Position numbers and translations under genes: made by a program. From NCBI GenBank assembly GCA_963969395.1, contig OZ017797.1:19964001-20028000 (forward strand): a stretch of 64,000 nucleotides of DNA. The letters run 5' to 3'. Below the pieces are notes generated by a model. That model searched no databases. It had not been told where the DNA came from and worked only from the letters and a program-made list of their open reading frames with translations. Shown here piece after piece: positions 38,201 to 49,530 of this stretch (positions are counted from its first letter, which is position 1; each line of letters opens with the position of its first letter). This stretch comes from Pseudoscleropodium purum. Taxonomy: Eukaryota > Streptophyta > Bryopsida > Hypnales > Brachytheciaceae.

Positions 38201-38480
38201 TACATGGACAAGATACTAGGCCTCACTAACTCTCATATCCTCACTTTTACTCAAACATGATGTTTTAGCCTCACAATCTCTCAACTAACATCTAAAAGTG
38301 TGGAAACAAGTTGAAAAGCATATTTCCTACTTCTAAAAAGACTCCTAACTCTATTTGGCAAGGATTGCTACCAATTTCACTAAAACATTGTAATTTATGC
38401 ATATTTGCAAAATATTCGATATATGTTGCAAAACATTTGCAAAAAATAAACTCAAAGTTCTAGATGCCAACTTGAGGGCT
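35268..38480. mobile_element. 3.2-kb AT-rich insertion inside the LINE
   Basis: The LINE reading DQAGFNQVCFNFYRKLYKNE... stops matching near 35268 and picks up again as ...EGFFHLLEDRF near 38500. Between them the sequence is AT-rich, has no LINE-like reading, and holds the 82-bp minisatellite. I found no terminal repeats or target duplication, so the class is unknown. Both borders are approximate. Confidence 0.5.
36017..36422. repeat. 82-bp minisatellite, about five units
   Basis: Units begin at 36095, 36177, 36259 and 36341, each exactly 82 bp and starting AGTRTCYAAG / AGTATTTAAG. A partial earlier unit begins near 36017. Each unit contains CTAAAGGAGGTA-type and GTTTAAACCAAAC blocks and differs from the others by several substitutions. 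There are no spacers between units. Confidence 0.88.
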
Positions 38481-38494
38481 TACAAAGTCCTAGG

Positions 38495-39480
38495 CCAACT
38501 AGAAGTAATGGAAGGCTTTTTCCACCTACTGGAGGATAGATTCTTGACAAAGGCAAAAGCAATGCTTTCCGATCCAATCAACAAAAACAAACTAAACAAG
38601 TTGCTAATGAAATGGCTACCAACAAGTGCTTGGGATCTAATGGCTTCATAGTTGAATTCTACACAAAATTCTAGGGGCTAATCAAGGCGGACTTCATTCG
38701 TATGATCCAACAAATAATAAGCCACAGCACCCTCTTCAACAATATGAACAAGGGTTCAATCATTCTTCTCCACAAAGGCAAACCGAGAGAAGAACTTGAT
38801 AATTGGAGACCAATCAATCTTTTGATTGTTGCTTATAAAATATTTGCTAAGGCTTTATAGAGAAGGTTGCAACGGTTACAAGCTGAGGTCATCAACCTCG
38901 ATCAAATTGCATTCATCTTGACAAGATATATCCTTAACAACAGTTTACTACTCTACAAGAAGATCACTTGGGCGTGCAAATCAAATCAATCTTCAATCTT
39001 ACTTAAACCGGACGTCTAGAAGGCGTATGATACTGTCAATCTATCCTTCTTGTTTCAAGTACTCGACAAGTTTGGGATCCTAGCCAACTTCATTGACATG
39101 GTCAAAATCTTGTTTAAGGATGAAAAAGCCGCAATACACATCAATGGCAAGGACACCAATATCTTTCCCAAGCTCCGGGGGATATGCTAGGGATGCCCCC
39201 TAGCACCATACTTATCCCTATTCATTGGCGAAGTATTCAACTTGGTTGCCAAGTAAATGGTAGTAGACAAGGAAATCTCAAGAATCTCCCTACTATATGA
39301 GGTTGGCACACAAATCATCAACCAATACGCAGATGATGTGAACTTCACAATATTAGGGAAGAAACTCATATTTTGTCAACTTGTTGACTTGATTGATAGA
39401 TATGGGTCGGCTTTTAAACTACGCATCAACTAGCCTAAAAGCCTTGCGTATTGGATATCATCTAAGCAACCTCCAAACTA
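38495..39480 (+). pseudogene. LINE reverse transcriptase remnant
   Basis: Readable across frames: GFIVEFYTKF, ELDNWRPINLL (fingers), KAYDTVN (motif A), GCPLAPYLSLFIGEVFN (motif B) and QYADDVNF with YADD at 39326-39337 (motif C). Many TAG and TGA codons interrupt it, often at former Trp, Gln or Lys sites (for example stop-KAYDTVN). This is the L1-like plant LINE order. Confidence 0.85.
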
Positions 39481-40940
39481 GCTCCAACAAATTTCGTGCC
39501 CCTAAGTAGAGGAGAGGCAAATCGCCAAATTGTTGGGCTCACCATTTGGCTTGAATCCCCAAACCCTAGACGTTGATGAGTTCTTTGTTGCAAAAATCAT
39601 GAAAAAACTAGGCTACTAGACTGGTATTCACCTCTCCTTAGCCAGCCGAGCAATCATTGTCAACTTAGTGCTACTTAGCACCTTATGGTACTTCATAAGC
39701 ATATGGGGGGCTCTTTGACAATTATAGAAAAAATCAAGGCCTCCCTCAGGGATTTTTTGTAGATAGGTTCAGCCAACAGGAGTAGAGCTCGAGTCTGCTG
39801 GACAGATAGCTATGCGCCTCGACACATAGGCGGGTTCAACCTCATTGACCTAGTCGAAGCCCTCCATGCACTCACTACTAAGTAGATTTTGAAAGGTATA
39901 CTGTCTAGTTCATTCAATCTTTAGCTCCTAATTAGATACAAGATTCTCTAGGTCAAACCACAATGTAGTGGCTCATGGCCTCCAATGCCACAGTGGATCC
40001 TACTTCACAAAATTTGAGCACGCCAGGGCTCCAAAGCATAGGATAGAATCCTTCGAGCATGGCGGTTATTGATTAAACACACCATTGTGACACCACCCAC
40101 CAATTACGATGAGGTCCTCACCACCCCTCTTTAGTAGACATCACACTTCATTGGAGGAAGCCATGGATTCTCCACCAAATGAGTTGCTATGCTCATGGCT
40201 AAAGGTTTGTGGCAAATTCACCATATTTGTGATCAACAAGTTCAATCATTCAAACCGTGGTTACAAATGTAGGCAGAGTTCAATCGGATGTTGAATGAGC
40301 TCCAATTATACAATAGGCTGGTGGCTTTGGTACCTCAAGAATGGACCCTTATGTTGACAAGCTATAAACATTCAACCCGCAGCCGCAAATTCATCGACTG
40401 ATTTGCCTCCAAAGATGACATCCAACTAGGTCTAGTATTTTCAATGGCCCTAAGGTTCCGGCCCCAATTGTTAGATGGCCAAACTACCATATAGTTACCT
40501 CCTAACCACCCTTGTTCCACAATAGGATGGGTTTCAGCGACCCTCCGTGATTGGTCACCACCTGACCTCGTGGATCCACTGACCCTCACAAGATGGTTCC
40601 GCCATGTCCAAATAACTCAACAAAAGATTGAACCCCAACTATATGTTGGCATTATTGCCGAATTAGAATTTGATCTAGGCCGATGGTTGTGGGAAAACAT
40701 TAATCTGTTACATGCCTACATCGCCAAATTGGGACACCAATTATTGACCAACCGCACTGTACTTACAAAGCCAATTGATGTCAAGTGAAAGGGGGTCCTT
40801 GTTTGAAGCTACAAACCAAATTGGAATAAGATATGGTACAAAACTCGACCCCAAAAGGACACTGAATTTCATTGGTCTGTCTATCATTGCGTTGTAGCAA
40901 TCCATTATTGGAGGCATATCACCGACCCTAACATCTCCAC

Positions 40941-41030
40941 TACATGCACTAGTTGCTAGGCAAGGAATGACGAAACCATCTTGCATTGCTTTTATCAGTG
41001 CTCCAAAACTTGTCAAGCCTGGCATTTTGC
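40941..41030 (+). pseudogene. LINE zinc-binding C-terminal domain remnant (zf-RVT)
   Basis: From 40945 the frame reads C-T-S-C-stop-A-R-N-D-E-T-I-L-H-C-F-Y-Q-C, the CxxC...E..xHxxxxC pattern of the zinc-binding region that follows plant LINE reverse transcriptases. One stop lies inside. Confidence 0.65.
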
Positions 41031-41727
41031 ACTTACCATCCTATACACGACACTTGCCATCCTACCCATAGCCAACCGATGACTAGACCTTTCCTAGTAG
41101 CAGTGCTTACTAGGGTCCAAACTACCATGCCATTTTAAAAAAGGCATGTCGATGTGGTCTTTGTTCAAGGGCTCCCTAATTTGGATATCATGGCTTGACC
41201 GCAATTCAATGTGCTTCAACAACACGCCGAGGCTTGATAAAAAATTAGAACAAGTGCTTTGGGAGGTGTTCACAAATCACGTAAGATTGGCCTAGCTGAA
41301 GGTGCCAAAGCTTTGCCAACTCTACCCTAACAAGACAAACAAGTTTTTTTGGACATTTGACCATACATGGTTGCAAACAAACTTCTTTGAGCAACAAATT
41401 CAATTCCAGATGAATTGGAATTTGGTCCTTCCCAAATTGGGTGATTTTAATTGATTGCTCACATAGGGTTGGTGAGGCTGGCCAATGGTTCTGGGGCTCT
41501 GGTTTGCTTTGATTCCTATGACTCCGTGGTTTCATTTACTCTACTGGCCACACGGCCTGGCCTTCCCGGTTAATAGCTTTTAGAAACTTGAAAAAAAAAG
41601 AGTATAAGATCGTTGAAAATTATAAAGTTGTTCCCCTTGCGGGCTTGCCGGAGATTTGGTCCTCTAGTTCTTTGTATTGTTTCCCCTATCAATGAAAATG
41701 GTCCATGTGTTTCAAGAAAAAAAACCT

Positions 41728-42317
41728 CATGAACAAATCTGCTTTTAGGAACTCAGGTATTAGCTTTGGATTCCAAATGGTGAGTGAGCAACTAGAAATC
41801 AATTTAACAAATTTATAAAAATAGGGGCTACATATTGAACTTTTATTTTTGCTTACCATTTGGTTGTTGATCCTACCAATTTTTAGATCCTTTATTTTCA
41901 CACTCCAATAGATTAATTATTTTTCCAATGAAAAGCAGTGGTTTTTAAAGACTCCATACCTACTTGCAAACTGAAACTCCTCATAATTTTCATCTCATTA
42001 ATCAAAATGGAATGATTCAAAGCTTCCTACTCTTATATAAACCTAAAGAACCAAATTCAAATTTTTATTTATTTAAAAAGTGATTTTTATAGAAGTTTTT
42101 TGAGCTATCCAAGTTGCCCACAAAACAAAGAAAATCGCATATCATGCAATAACTTTTTGACCATGCAGTCAAGAGTTACAAAAATTATCAGGCCTTGAAG
42201 CTACTCCTTGGACACATGTTTAGTGAAAATTTCAGCACAAAATAATTAAAACTCCATTTGTAGTGAGCTGCCCAAATTCGCTATGTTGCCAATAAATGTA
42301 GCTTGGTCCTTTAGGGG
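41728..42317 (-). mobile_element. TTAA-flanked element, copy 4, truncated at the LINE 3' end
   Basis: Read on the minus strand from TTAA (42318-42321): CCCCTAAAGGACCAAGC, then TATTGGCAACATAG, GGAGTAGCTTCAAGGC and GCATGGTCAAAAAGTTATTGCATGATAT, as in copies 1-3. It stops at the poly-A tail of the LINE. The missing half was not found at the other LINE end. Confidence 0.68.
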
Positions 42318-42321
42318 TTAA

Positions 42322-45140
42322 CCTTTCAAATTTGGCCTTGTCTTAATTCATGATAAATCTAGATATAAAGCTATAAATTGAATCAAATTTTTCGAGTTCA
42401 TTTTCACAAGCAAGTTATCAATTTCAAAACTCATAAGAATTCTATATCACTACTTTCATTTCTTTAGGTAATTTGGAAAATCATTCTAAATTATTGGTGA
42501 CTCTACATCATTAAATTTCAAATGTATAAGTAGATTCTAAAGTGGAGTTCACATTTTTCTTCTTAAAAAAAATCTTCATCTCAAACTTGAATACTATAGA
42601 AGTTGAAAATATCCTAGTAATTGATTTGTAAGGATTTTCTGGATCCTTTGTGCAAAAACGACATTTTTTGCTTTGGCAGTTTTCATCAATCAAGGTAGCA
42701 CTTCACTTTTAGTTTGCCTCCCACATTGAATTGTCCGTTGGAACCGAACTAGTTGTACCGTCTTTTCTTATTGTTTGATTCCACTATTACTTTGAAAAGA
42801 AAAGAAAACAATTCTAGTAACAAATCAATGACTTTACACCCAAATCAAAATAGTCATGTTGAAGACTATGTCTTGTAGAGTCCTGTGCAAAAAAATTCTA
42901 TGGAAAAGGCTAAAATCTAAGATTCTAAATGTGAAAGTAAAAAATTTTCATCCTATTTCTTAAAAATATTTGCTTTCAATGCATCAATCTAAATGAATTC
43001 CATGTTACCAATAAACTTATGAAATGTCTAGACTAAAAATGTAAAATTAATTGAAATGATATTTTAAACTCTCCAAAGACCCATCTAAAACATTTGGATT
43101 TCAAATAAGTTCAGGGTTCTCAAAAGTTGGACTATCATAGTTGAGACAATGACACAAATCATACTACCCAAGATAATTCAATTAGTATTAACATTAAGTA
43201 ACTCGTACTAGTTTGGAGATTATGCAAATTTGCAAGGTGCACTAATATGGAGGTTAATAGTATTTTAGATAAATTCAACATAATATCATTGACATGTTGT
43301 TTTCATATTGTCTCACATACCAAGATTATTATTCAATTGCCATCCAAATTTCATCTACTTTTGTCTATATTTATCCAACTTTTGCCTAAAATTCATTGAA
43401 ATTTTTATACAAATTAGACTACATTCATCCAATATTCATCTATATTAGATTTAAGTAATCTTGCACTAATTCAACTTTAGGAGTCATTGAATTTACTTTG
43501 TAGTTCTTATTATATCCATAGTAAAGTTCAACATTCTTTGTCAAATAATTAATTAAAGTTAGAATATATGATTCCAAAAATGCATGAAATTAGAAAGATT
43601 TTCTTTTTTGTTTCCATACAATTTTTTTTAGAAAAAATACTATTCCAAAAATCATGCCAAATATTTTTTGTCAACCTCGACCACCTAGTTAGATATAAGA
43701 TTTGAGGACACAAATTACTCTATTCAACTTTAGGTGTATATCTATTAATGTGCTCTCATGAAAAGTAAAATGGAACATCTCTTGTAAGTAACACTTTATA
43801 TATATTGTAAATAAACATCACACTTGTCACATTTGCAGAGAAAAATTGAATTTTCTCAACATATTGAATTCATCTCATAATATCCCTCTAAAGTCTTCTT
43901 TTTCCCCTTTGTTCAAATTTTTTGTAAAAGAAAAATTTCAACATATCTCTCTCTAAAAATTGGTGTTGATCAAGTAAACAATTTATTCCACTAGAAGGAA
44001 AATTAGAATAGAGAATTTTTTTTTTGACAAATGTGCTATTTTTCTTACAATATGTATATAAAATATTACTCTAGAGTATATAAAAGGCATCATCTCTAGG
44101 GTGTTCACTTACTTTCGAGTTGCAAATATCGTCAACCTCATCACATTTACTAGATGCACAATACATGAAGGTTAACTTAGCAAAAAAGTGTCAAACTTGA
44201 CTTTCCACGTGAGGCCTAATTCAATCATTAGATGACATTAGACCCTTTTTGACAAGAAATACTTAATTTATGTTGAACTTGACGACATGCATATAGGATA
44301 CAACTTTTCTCTTGCCTCTAAAAGGGTCAAATCTACTAATTTCTTTTACTAATTTTTCTACCAAAAGGTAAAATATTAAAAGAACTTTTGAAAACTCATT
44401 GTTCTAATCTAAAATTTCAACTTTTGGTCTTCAAATGGTAAATGACAATAGATAAAATAGATAAATGAACATCATCAAAATTGAATATATAAAGACGTGT
44501 GAACTATGTCACCAAATTCTTCACATTTTCATCCACAACATCTGATCCAAAAGCAAAGTCATACCTTCATTCACTTGGTTACCTTTTCCAAATCACTATT
44601 ATTGCATCAATTGCAAATTGTTTAGAATATAAAATATAAATTATATTACAATCTTATCTTCCATGATTTTTATCACATTTTCATCCATTCTTGATAACAA
44701 TGAATTATTTTGTGTCATTTTTAGCTAGATGTCTAAAAAAAGATTGTTTTGGTCTAATTTCATTGAAAGAGCATTTAAGGGCAATTAGCCAATTTATTGT
44801 TATATTTGTAATAAATTTAGTAGGTTTGTAAATTTTATATTTTGTATAAAATATACCAAATATAGTAGGTTGCTAATGGTTTACCAAAGGATCTAAAATA
44901 TTCTATTAAAAATGACTACTTTGCATAAATTGAATGACTTGAAAAATCCCACAAAATTTACACTAATCAATGGATCTTAAGGTAGTTGTATCCATTTTAT
45001 GATGTAGGGATCTCCTAAAGCGTTTCTAATATGACCTTAAACCAACCATTTGGAGTGTCTCCAACTTTACACATAGCACACCAAAGTAATAGGAAACTTT
45101 GAGGTCTTTAGTGAATGGTTTGGGGCCTTTTCTAAAACAC
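42322..45140. other. AT-rich intergenic stretch
   Basis: About 2.8 kb with no ORF above 60 codons of interest and no recognised domain. Probably old decayed repeats. Confidence 0.4.
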
Positions 45141-45144
45141 TTAA

Positions 45145-46075
45145 TCCTCTAAAGGACCACCAGTGTTTTTCAAGGGAAATTGCCATCAAAAACTACCATT
45201 TTTTATTGCATTGTTCCAAATTGAAAATAATTTTTTTGAGCTTCAACTATACAAAGGTGTAGTAGACTACTATGAAAATGTGTTGAAAGAATTTCATGCC
45301 ATTTGACTGCATGGATTCAAAAATTACAATGTTTGAAGTGAAAAATAAAACATTTTTCATTCTTGCCAAATGTGGTTAGCAAACTTTGAGCCCTCTTGGA
45401 GTAAAATTTTTCTCTTGATTAACTTTAAGTCTCTTGACCGTTGAGTTTTGAATCTTATTAGGTACACTCTTACAAAATTTTAGAAGTATATATGGAGTCT
45501 AACTTATTCTAAATCACCTTGCAATGGAAGAAGATTAAATAAATTGACAATTACTAATCTTTTTTTTATTGGTTTCTTGTGCAATGAAGAAATTTTTTTA
45601 TTTAAAATTCAAATGGTGAAAAGTAAGAGACAAACATCTAGAATATGTGGCAAAAATTTCAAGAACTTTGACTCTTTAGATTGCAAGATAATAGGACTTG
45701 AAGTTAGAAGAATTTTGTTTTCCCTCAAAACTACCTTGATACAACTTAGAAAGTTGATGCCTCTTAGAATGTGATTTGAGAAATAATTTAAAAAAACTAT
45801 GCCATATTTTATTAATTACAAACTTGCCAAATTTCAAAAGTGAATTAGGATTTTAGTAAAAGATGTTCCAAAGATGCCCAAATTGCTTGACTTGCCTCAA
45901 TTTTTTGGCAAAATAAATTTTGACTTAAGCACCCAATTAGAAAAAATAGTTAAATTAGCACTAAAGGGGGATGTGTTCACACCTTGCATCAAAATTTTGT
46001 AAACACCTAACTAAAATTGACTTTGTATGACCTTACCCAAGTTTTTAAGTGAATGGACACTTGGTCCTTTAGGGG
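45145..46075. mobile_element. TTAA-flanked element, diverged relative (931 bp)
   Basis: Bounded by TTAA at 45141-45144 and 46076-46079. Left end reads TCCTCTAAAGGACCA; the right end read inward is CCCCTAAAGGACCA, so the terminal inverted repeat CTAAAGGACCA is 11 bp. The interior is only distantly similar to copies 1-3. The ORF at 45544-45774 inside it is unrecognised. Confidence 0.6.
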
Positions 46076-46638
46076 TTAAAAGATGCATTTGTGGAACACT
46101 TTGAAGTTTGACTTTGAAAATTCATAGATGATACAAAATTCTCCAAAGCTTATTTTGTTTTCTAAATCTCTAAATAAACAAAGTACCAAATTCTAATTCC
46201 AACAATACTTTGAAGTTAAATAAAATCTTATGAAGTTACTAATTTCAATAGATTATATTTTTGAAAAATTCATTTTCAAGTTTAATTTTAGCATCAAAAA
46301 AACAATTTTGAAAATGAATGACTATGATTTTTCTATTCAAGATTTTGTGCATGAGTGTTCAGTGCAAATCTTGATTTTCTAATGTCTAGGACTCTTGGGA
46401 ATGAGCTTAAAAGACATTATATCTTGGAGAAAAAATCACATTAGAAATTCATATAAATTTTCTTAGAATAGATTTTTAGAAGCTATAAATAAATAGGATT
46501 TTTGCAAGTTATGCCTTTTAACCTAATTTTTTTTTCTTGACTAATGCTTTAGATTTGACATGTGAAAAGATGATTGAAAGACTTCAAGTCACTTATACAA
46601 TTTTAACACCCTCGTGATCAAACATTATAATCTTTTAA

Positions 46639-47548
46639 CCCTTAGAGCACTAAACTACATTATTTTGGCAACATAGAGATTTTAGGCACTTCATTACAAA
46701 CAAATTTTTTAATTTTACACATCATTTTCAAAGGAGTAGCTTCGATGCCTGACAATTTTTATGACTTTTGACCACATGGTAAAAAAGTTATTGCGTGATA
46801 TATCATTTCATTGCTCAATTGGCAATTCCAAAATTTCTTAAAAAATATGTTTTTAAGAAATAAAAATTGAAAATTATTTTTTTAGATATACATATATGAG
46901 GAAAGCTTTTAATCATTTGATTTTGATTAATGAAATGAAAGTTATGAGGAGTTTTAGTTTGCGGGCACTTATAGAATCTCTATCGTCTAAAGAAAAGCTT
47001 TGAAGTCCTTTATTTCAATCAATTTTTAATATTTTTGAAAAAAATTAAGGAAAACTTGGATAAAGATTGTTTATTACAACGTTACAATCATTTGATTGAC
47101 ATTTTTTAATTTTATAATTAAATTCTTATTAGTTTAGTATTTTGAATCATTCTCTATTTCTTTCTACTTACTATTTTTTTCCTATATGTTGTACAGTTCC
47201 AAATGATTTGAAAATTATCAAGCATGTAGGCAACTTGCCTTGAAGAATGTATTCAAAGAGTAACCACCATTTTGGACATTTTTTCATTCAAATGTGACCT
47301 TGTGAAGTGCAGCTACTTGTTTTTTTCGCACAGTCCTAAAAATGAATTTTTGTCAATTCAAATGCTAATATCTTGCCATCTACATGGTAAAATTTTGAAA
47401 TTTTTTCCACATCTTTTCAAATAAACATACAATAAGATCCTACAATTACATGTGTCCAAAATGTTGTTCTTCTAAAATTTGTTACTTGTACTAGAAATGA
47501 CAATTTTGGAGTGTTTTTAGTGAAAATATAGTCAAAAACCTGTAGGGG
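46639..47548 (+). mobile_element. TTAA-flanked non-autonomous element, copy 3 (910 bp)
   Basis: Starts CCCTTAGAG after TTAA (46635-46638) and ends CTGTAGGGG before TTAA (47549-47552). Collinear with 23287-24240 and 30726-31670, including TTTTGGCAACATAGAGATTTT, the GTAGCTTCGATGCC block, the TTTATTACAACGTTACAA block and GTTTTTAGTGAAAATATAGTC. Confidence 0.77.
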
Positions 47549-48113
47549 TTAATCCATAAGTGATATTGTTGTGTTTATTTTTCTATGTGGTCTCTAACAT
47601 GTCTAGTTTGAGTTCATATGGTTATAATTTTTTTTTAAATTGATAAAACTTATCAAAATGTTGGATTTTTTTTCAATTTAGAGCAAATACTAAAAAGCTC
47701 AAAAAAGGCTTTAGGTATTTTGGTGTTAAAACTTATCGTACGATATTCATTTTTCTACAACTAAAAAAATACATAATAGTCATTTTGACTCCATCTATGT
47801 ACATGAGCTAAAGTAAATAACTTTAGGTATTGGTATTTCTACCTTAACTTAAAATGTTGGTATAACTAGAAAGTGACTAATGAATGGTCAAACAAGCCTT
47901 TATCTAATTATCTAATAGAAGATGGATGGTTTTCATCTAAAGATTTTCTTGAAGATTTTTTGTATGTACATGAATCACATGATTGTGGAAAGCCCTTCAT
48001 TGAGAAGTTACTAAATTTTCTAGATATAAATGTGTTAAATCCACAAATCATAAAAGATATCTTTTAGTATTTTTAGGAATGCCTACCTCCATTGCCTTTG
48101 ATATGAATTTTAA

Positions 48114-48595
48114 CCTTTAAAATGATCTTTTTTGAATTTGAGCCCAACTCATAAATTATATATTATTAAGTCTACTTCCTACTCCAATTCAAAATTTTAT
48201 AAAATTCCAAAAAAAGTTGTATTTTTATAGCCATTTGAATTTTAGTAATATAACCATATTGTAATAAGTTTCTAATTATAGAATGAAAAGTGAATTTGAT
48301 TTACACCATGATGTTTTAAACCATAAGTATACACCAATGAAGAAGTCTTTAGATTTCTTTGAGATTATTTTGCATTTGATATGAATTTTCTTCATTTTCT
48401 CTTCAAAAAATTTATAATAATTTTATGTTTTAACAAAAAAATTCTGAAAATTTTAAGACGTGTAGATGACATCTGATTTAATCTCTGAAAAAGTAAAAAG
48501 TAGAAATTACATTAATTTTCAATGGCAAAATGAAGCGTCTAGGATAGAGGGCTTTGATGTTTAACCACACGGTCATAGGCTCCAGCGTTTTAGGG
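48114..48595. mobile_element. possible TTAA-flanked element abutting the nicotinamidase promoter (482 bp)
   Basis: The right border is clear: CGTTTTAGGG next to TTAA at 48596-48599, the same terminus as 53562. The left border (TTAA at 48110-48113 followed by CCTTTAAAATG) is weaker. The interior is AT-rich and non-coding. GC content rises sharply just after 48600. Confidence 0.42.
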
Positions 48596-48599
48596 TTAA

Positions 48600-49530
48600 T
48601 AAGAACTGCAGCGTGCGTGAAAATTTAGACTGCCGCATAGTCGTTGCCAGAGCTGCCCCGGAGCTGCCAGGAATTCCTCGCCCCAAACGCCATCACCGAA
48701 TTTCAGATAACACTTCGCAATCCAAGCATGGGTCCCATCGCAATTTTCACCCCTGCACAGAATTGAATTTATAATTCCTCGTTTTCAATTCGTCATCACA
48801 AATCGATTCTTCGGAATCCAAATCTTTCGGTAAGCAATTCCACTCTCTACCTCAAAATTCCTCTTGCTGCTGCTATTCCTATTCATTTTCCTTTCATGTT
48901 GCGATTTCCTTGGTGGATTCTACTTGGGTTTCCGAGTAGAATTGAATTTGCACGGGGAGCGGGTGGCCTTTCGTCGTTTGGATCGATCGGTTAGGCGACG
49001 TTCTTGCAAGCCCTAAAACCGGAATCTTCGTTTGAATTCGCGTTTTGGTAGAATCGGAGTAATCTATGCGCTTTTTGGTAATCTGTGTGTGATGCTTCGC
49101 TTCGGAGTACGTAATTGGCGATGATTTTGTTTTTGTTTTTGGGGAATAGCATTTGAGAATCTGCGCGCAATTGGGGCTTTTGATTTGAGAATGTTTCCTC
49201 TCCGATCGGATCATTCTTCTGTACTGTGACATTGGAAGTGCTTGTATGGGGTATTGATGGAATTGATAGGATTTAGGGTTTAATCTAGGCACGGTCTTCT
49301 CCATTTTGAATATTTGTAATCCTTTGCTGGCTTCGGGTATGTTACACGTGGTTGCGAACAGAGGAGTAGCATTGGAGATGGGATCAGGTTCCTAATGGAT
49401 TTAGTGTTCTCTAAGTTGGTAACAGATTGAAGAAGTACATGTTCATTTCGAAGAATAATTTTATAATTGGTTAGAAAGGTTTTGAATTAGTGGTGATGTT
49501 GAAAATTAGATTGGAAATTGGAGGAGAAAG
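48600..49530 (+). promoter_or_regulatory. 5' leader of the nicotinamidase gene with probable leader intron
   Basis: A GC-richer stretch with a strong donor TCTTTCG|GTAAGC at 48829/48830. A likely acceptor is TTGGTAACAG at about 49425, which would leave a leader exon before the ATG at 49531. Pyrimidine-rich leader sequence precedes the donor. A 136-codon ORF on the opposite strand (48894-49304) falls in this intron and is taken as chance. Confidence 0.55.

Larger units (their letters stand above)
31780..41726 (+). mobile_element. degenerate L1-type LINE, split by a 3.2-kb insertion
   Basis: A plus-strand non-LTR retrotransposon remnant: ORF1 (gag-like) ~31.9-33.9 kb, endonuclease ~33.97-34.75 kb, reverse transcriptase ~38.5-39.5 kb, zinc-binding C-terminal domain ~40.9-41.05 kb, then an A-rich tail (AAGAAAAAAAA at 41717-41727). 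Frames are broken by many stops and shifts, so it is inactive. Sequence between about 35268 and 38480 does not belong to it. The 5' end is a guess. It is C-rich on the plus strand, unlike its AT-rich surroundings. Confidence 0.8.

Noticed and set aside
48894..49304. 136-codon ORF on the minus strand
   Set aside because: It lies opposite the probable leader intron of the nicotinamidase gene, has Lys/Gln/Ser-rich low-information sequence and matches no family.
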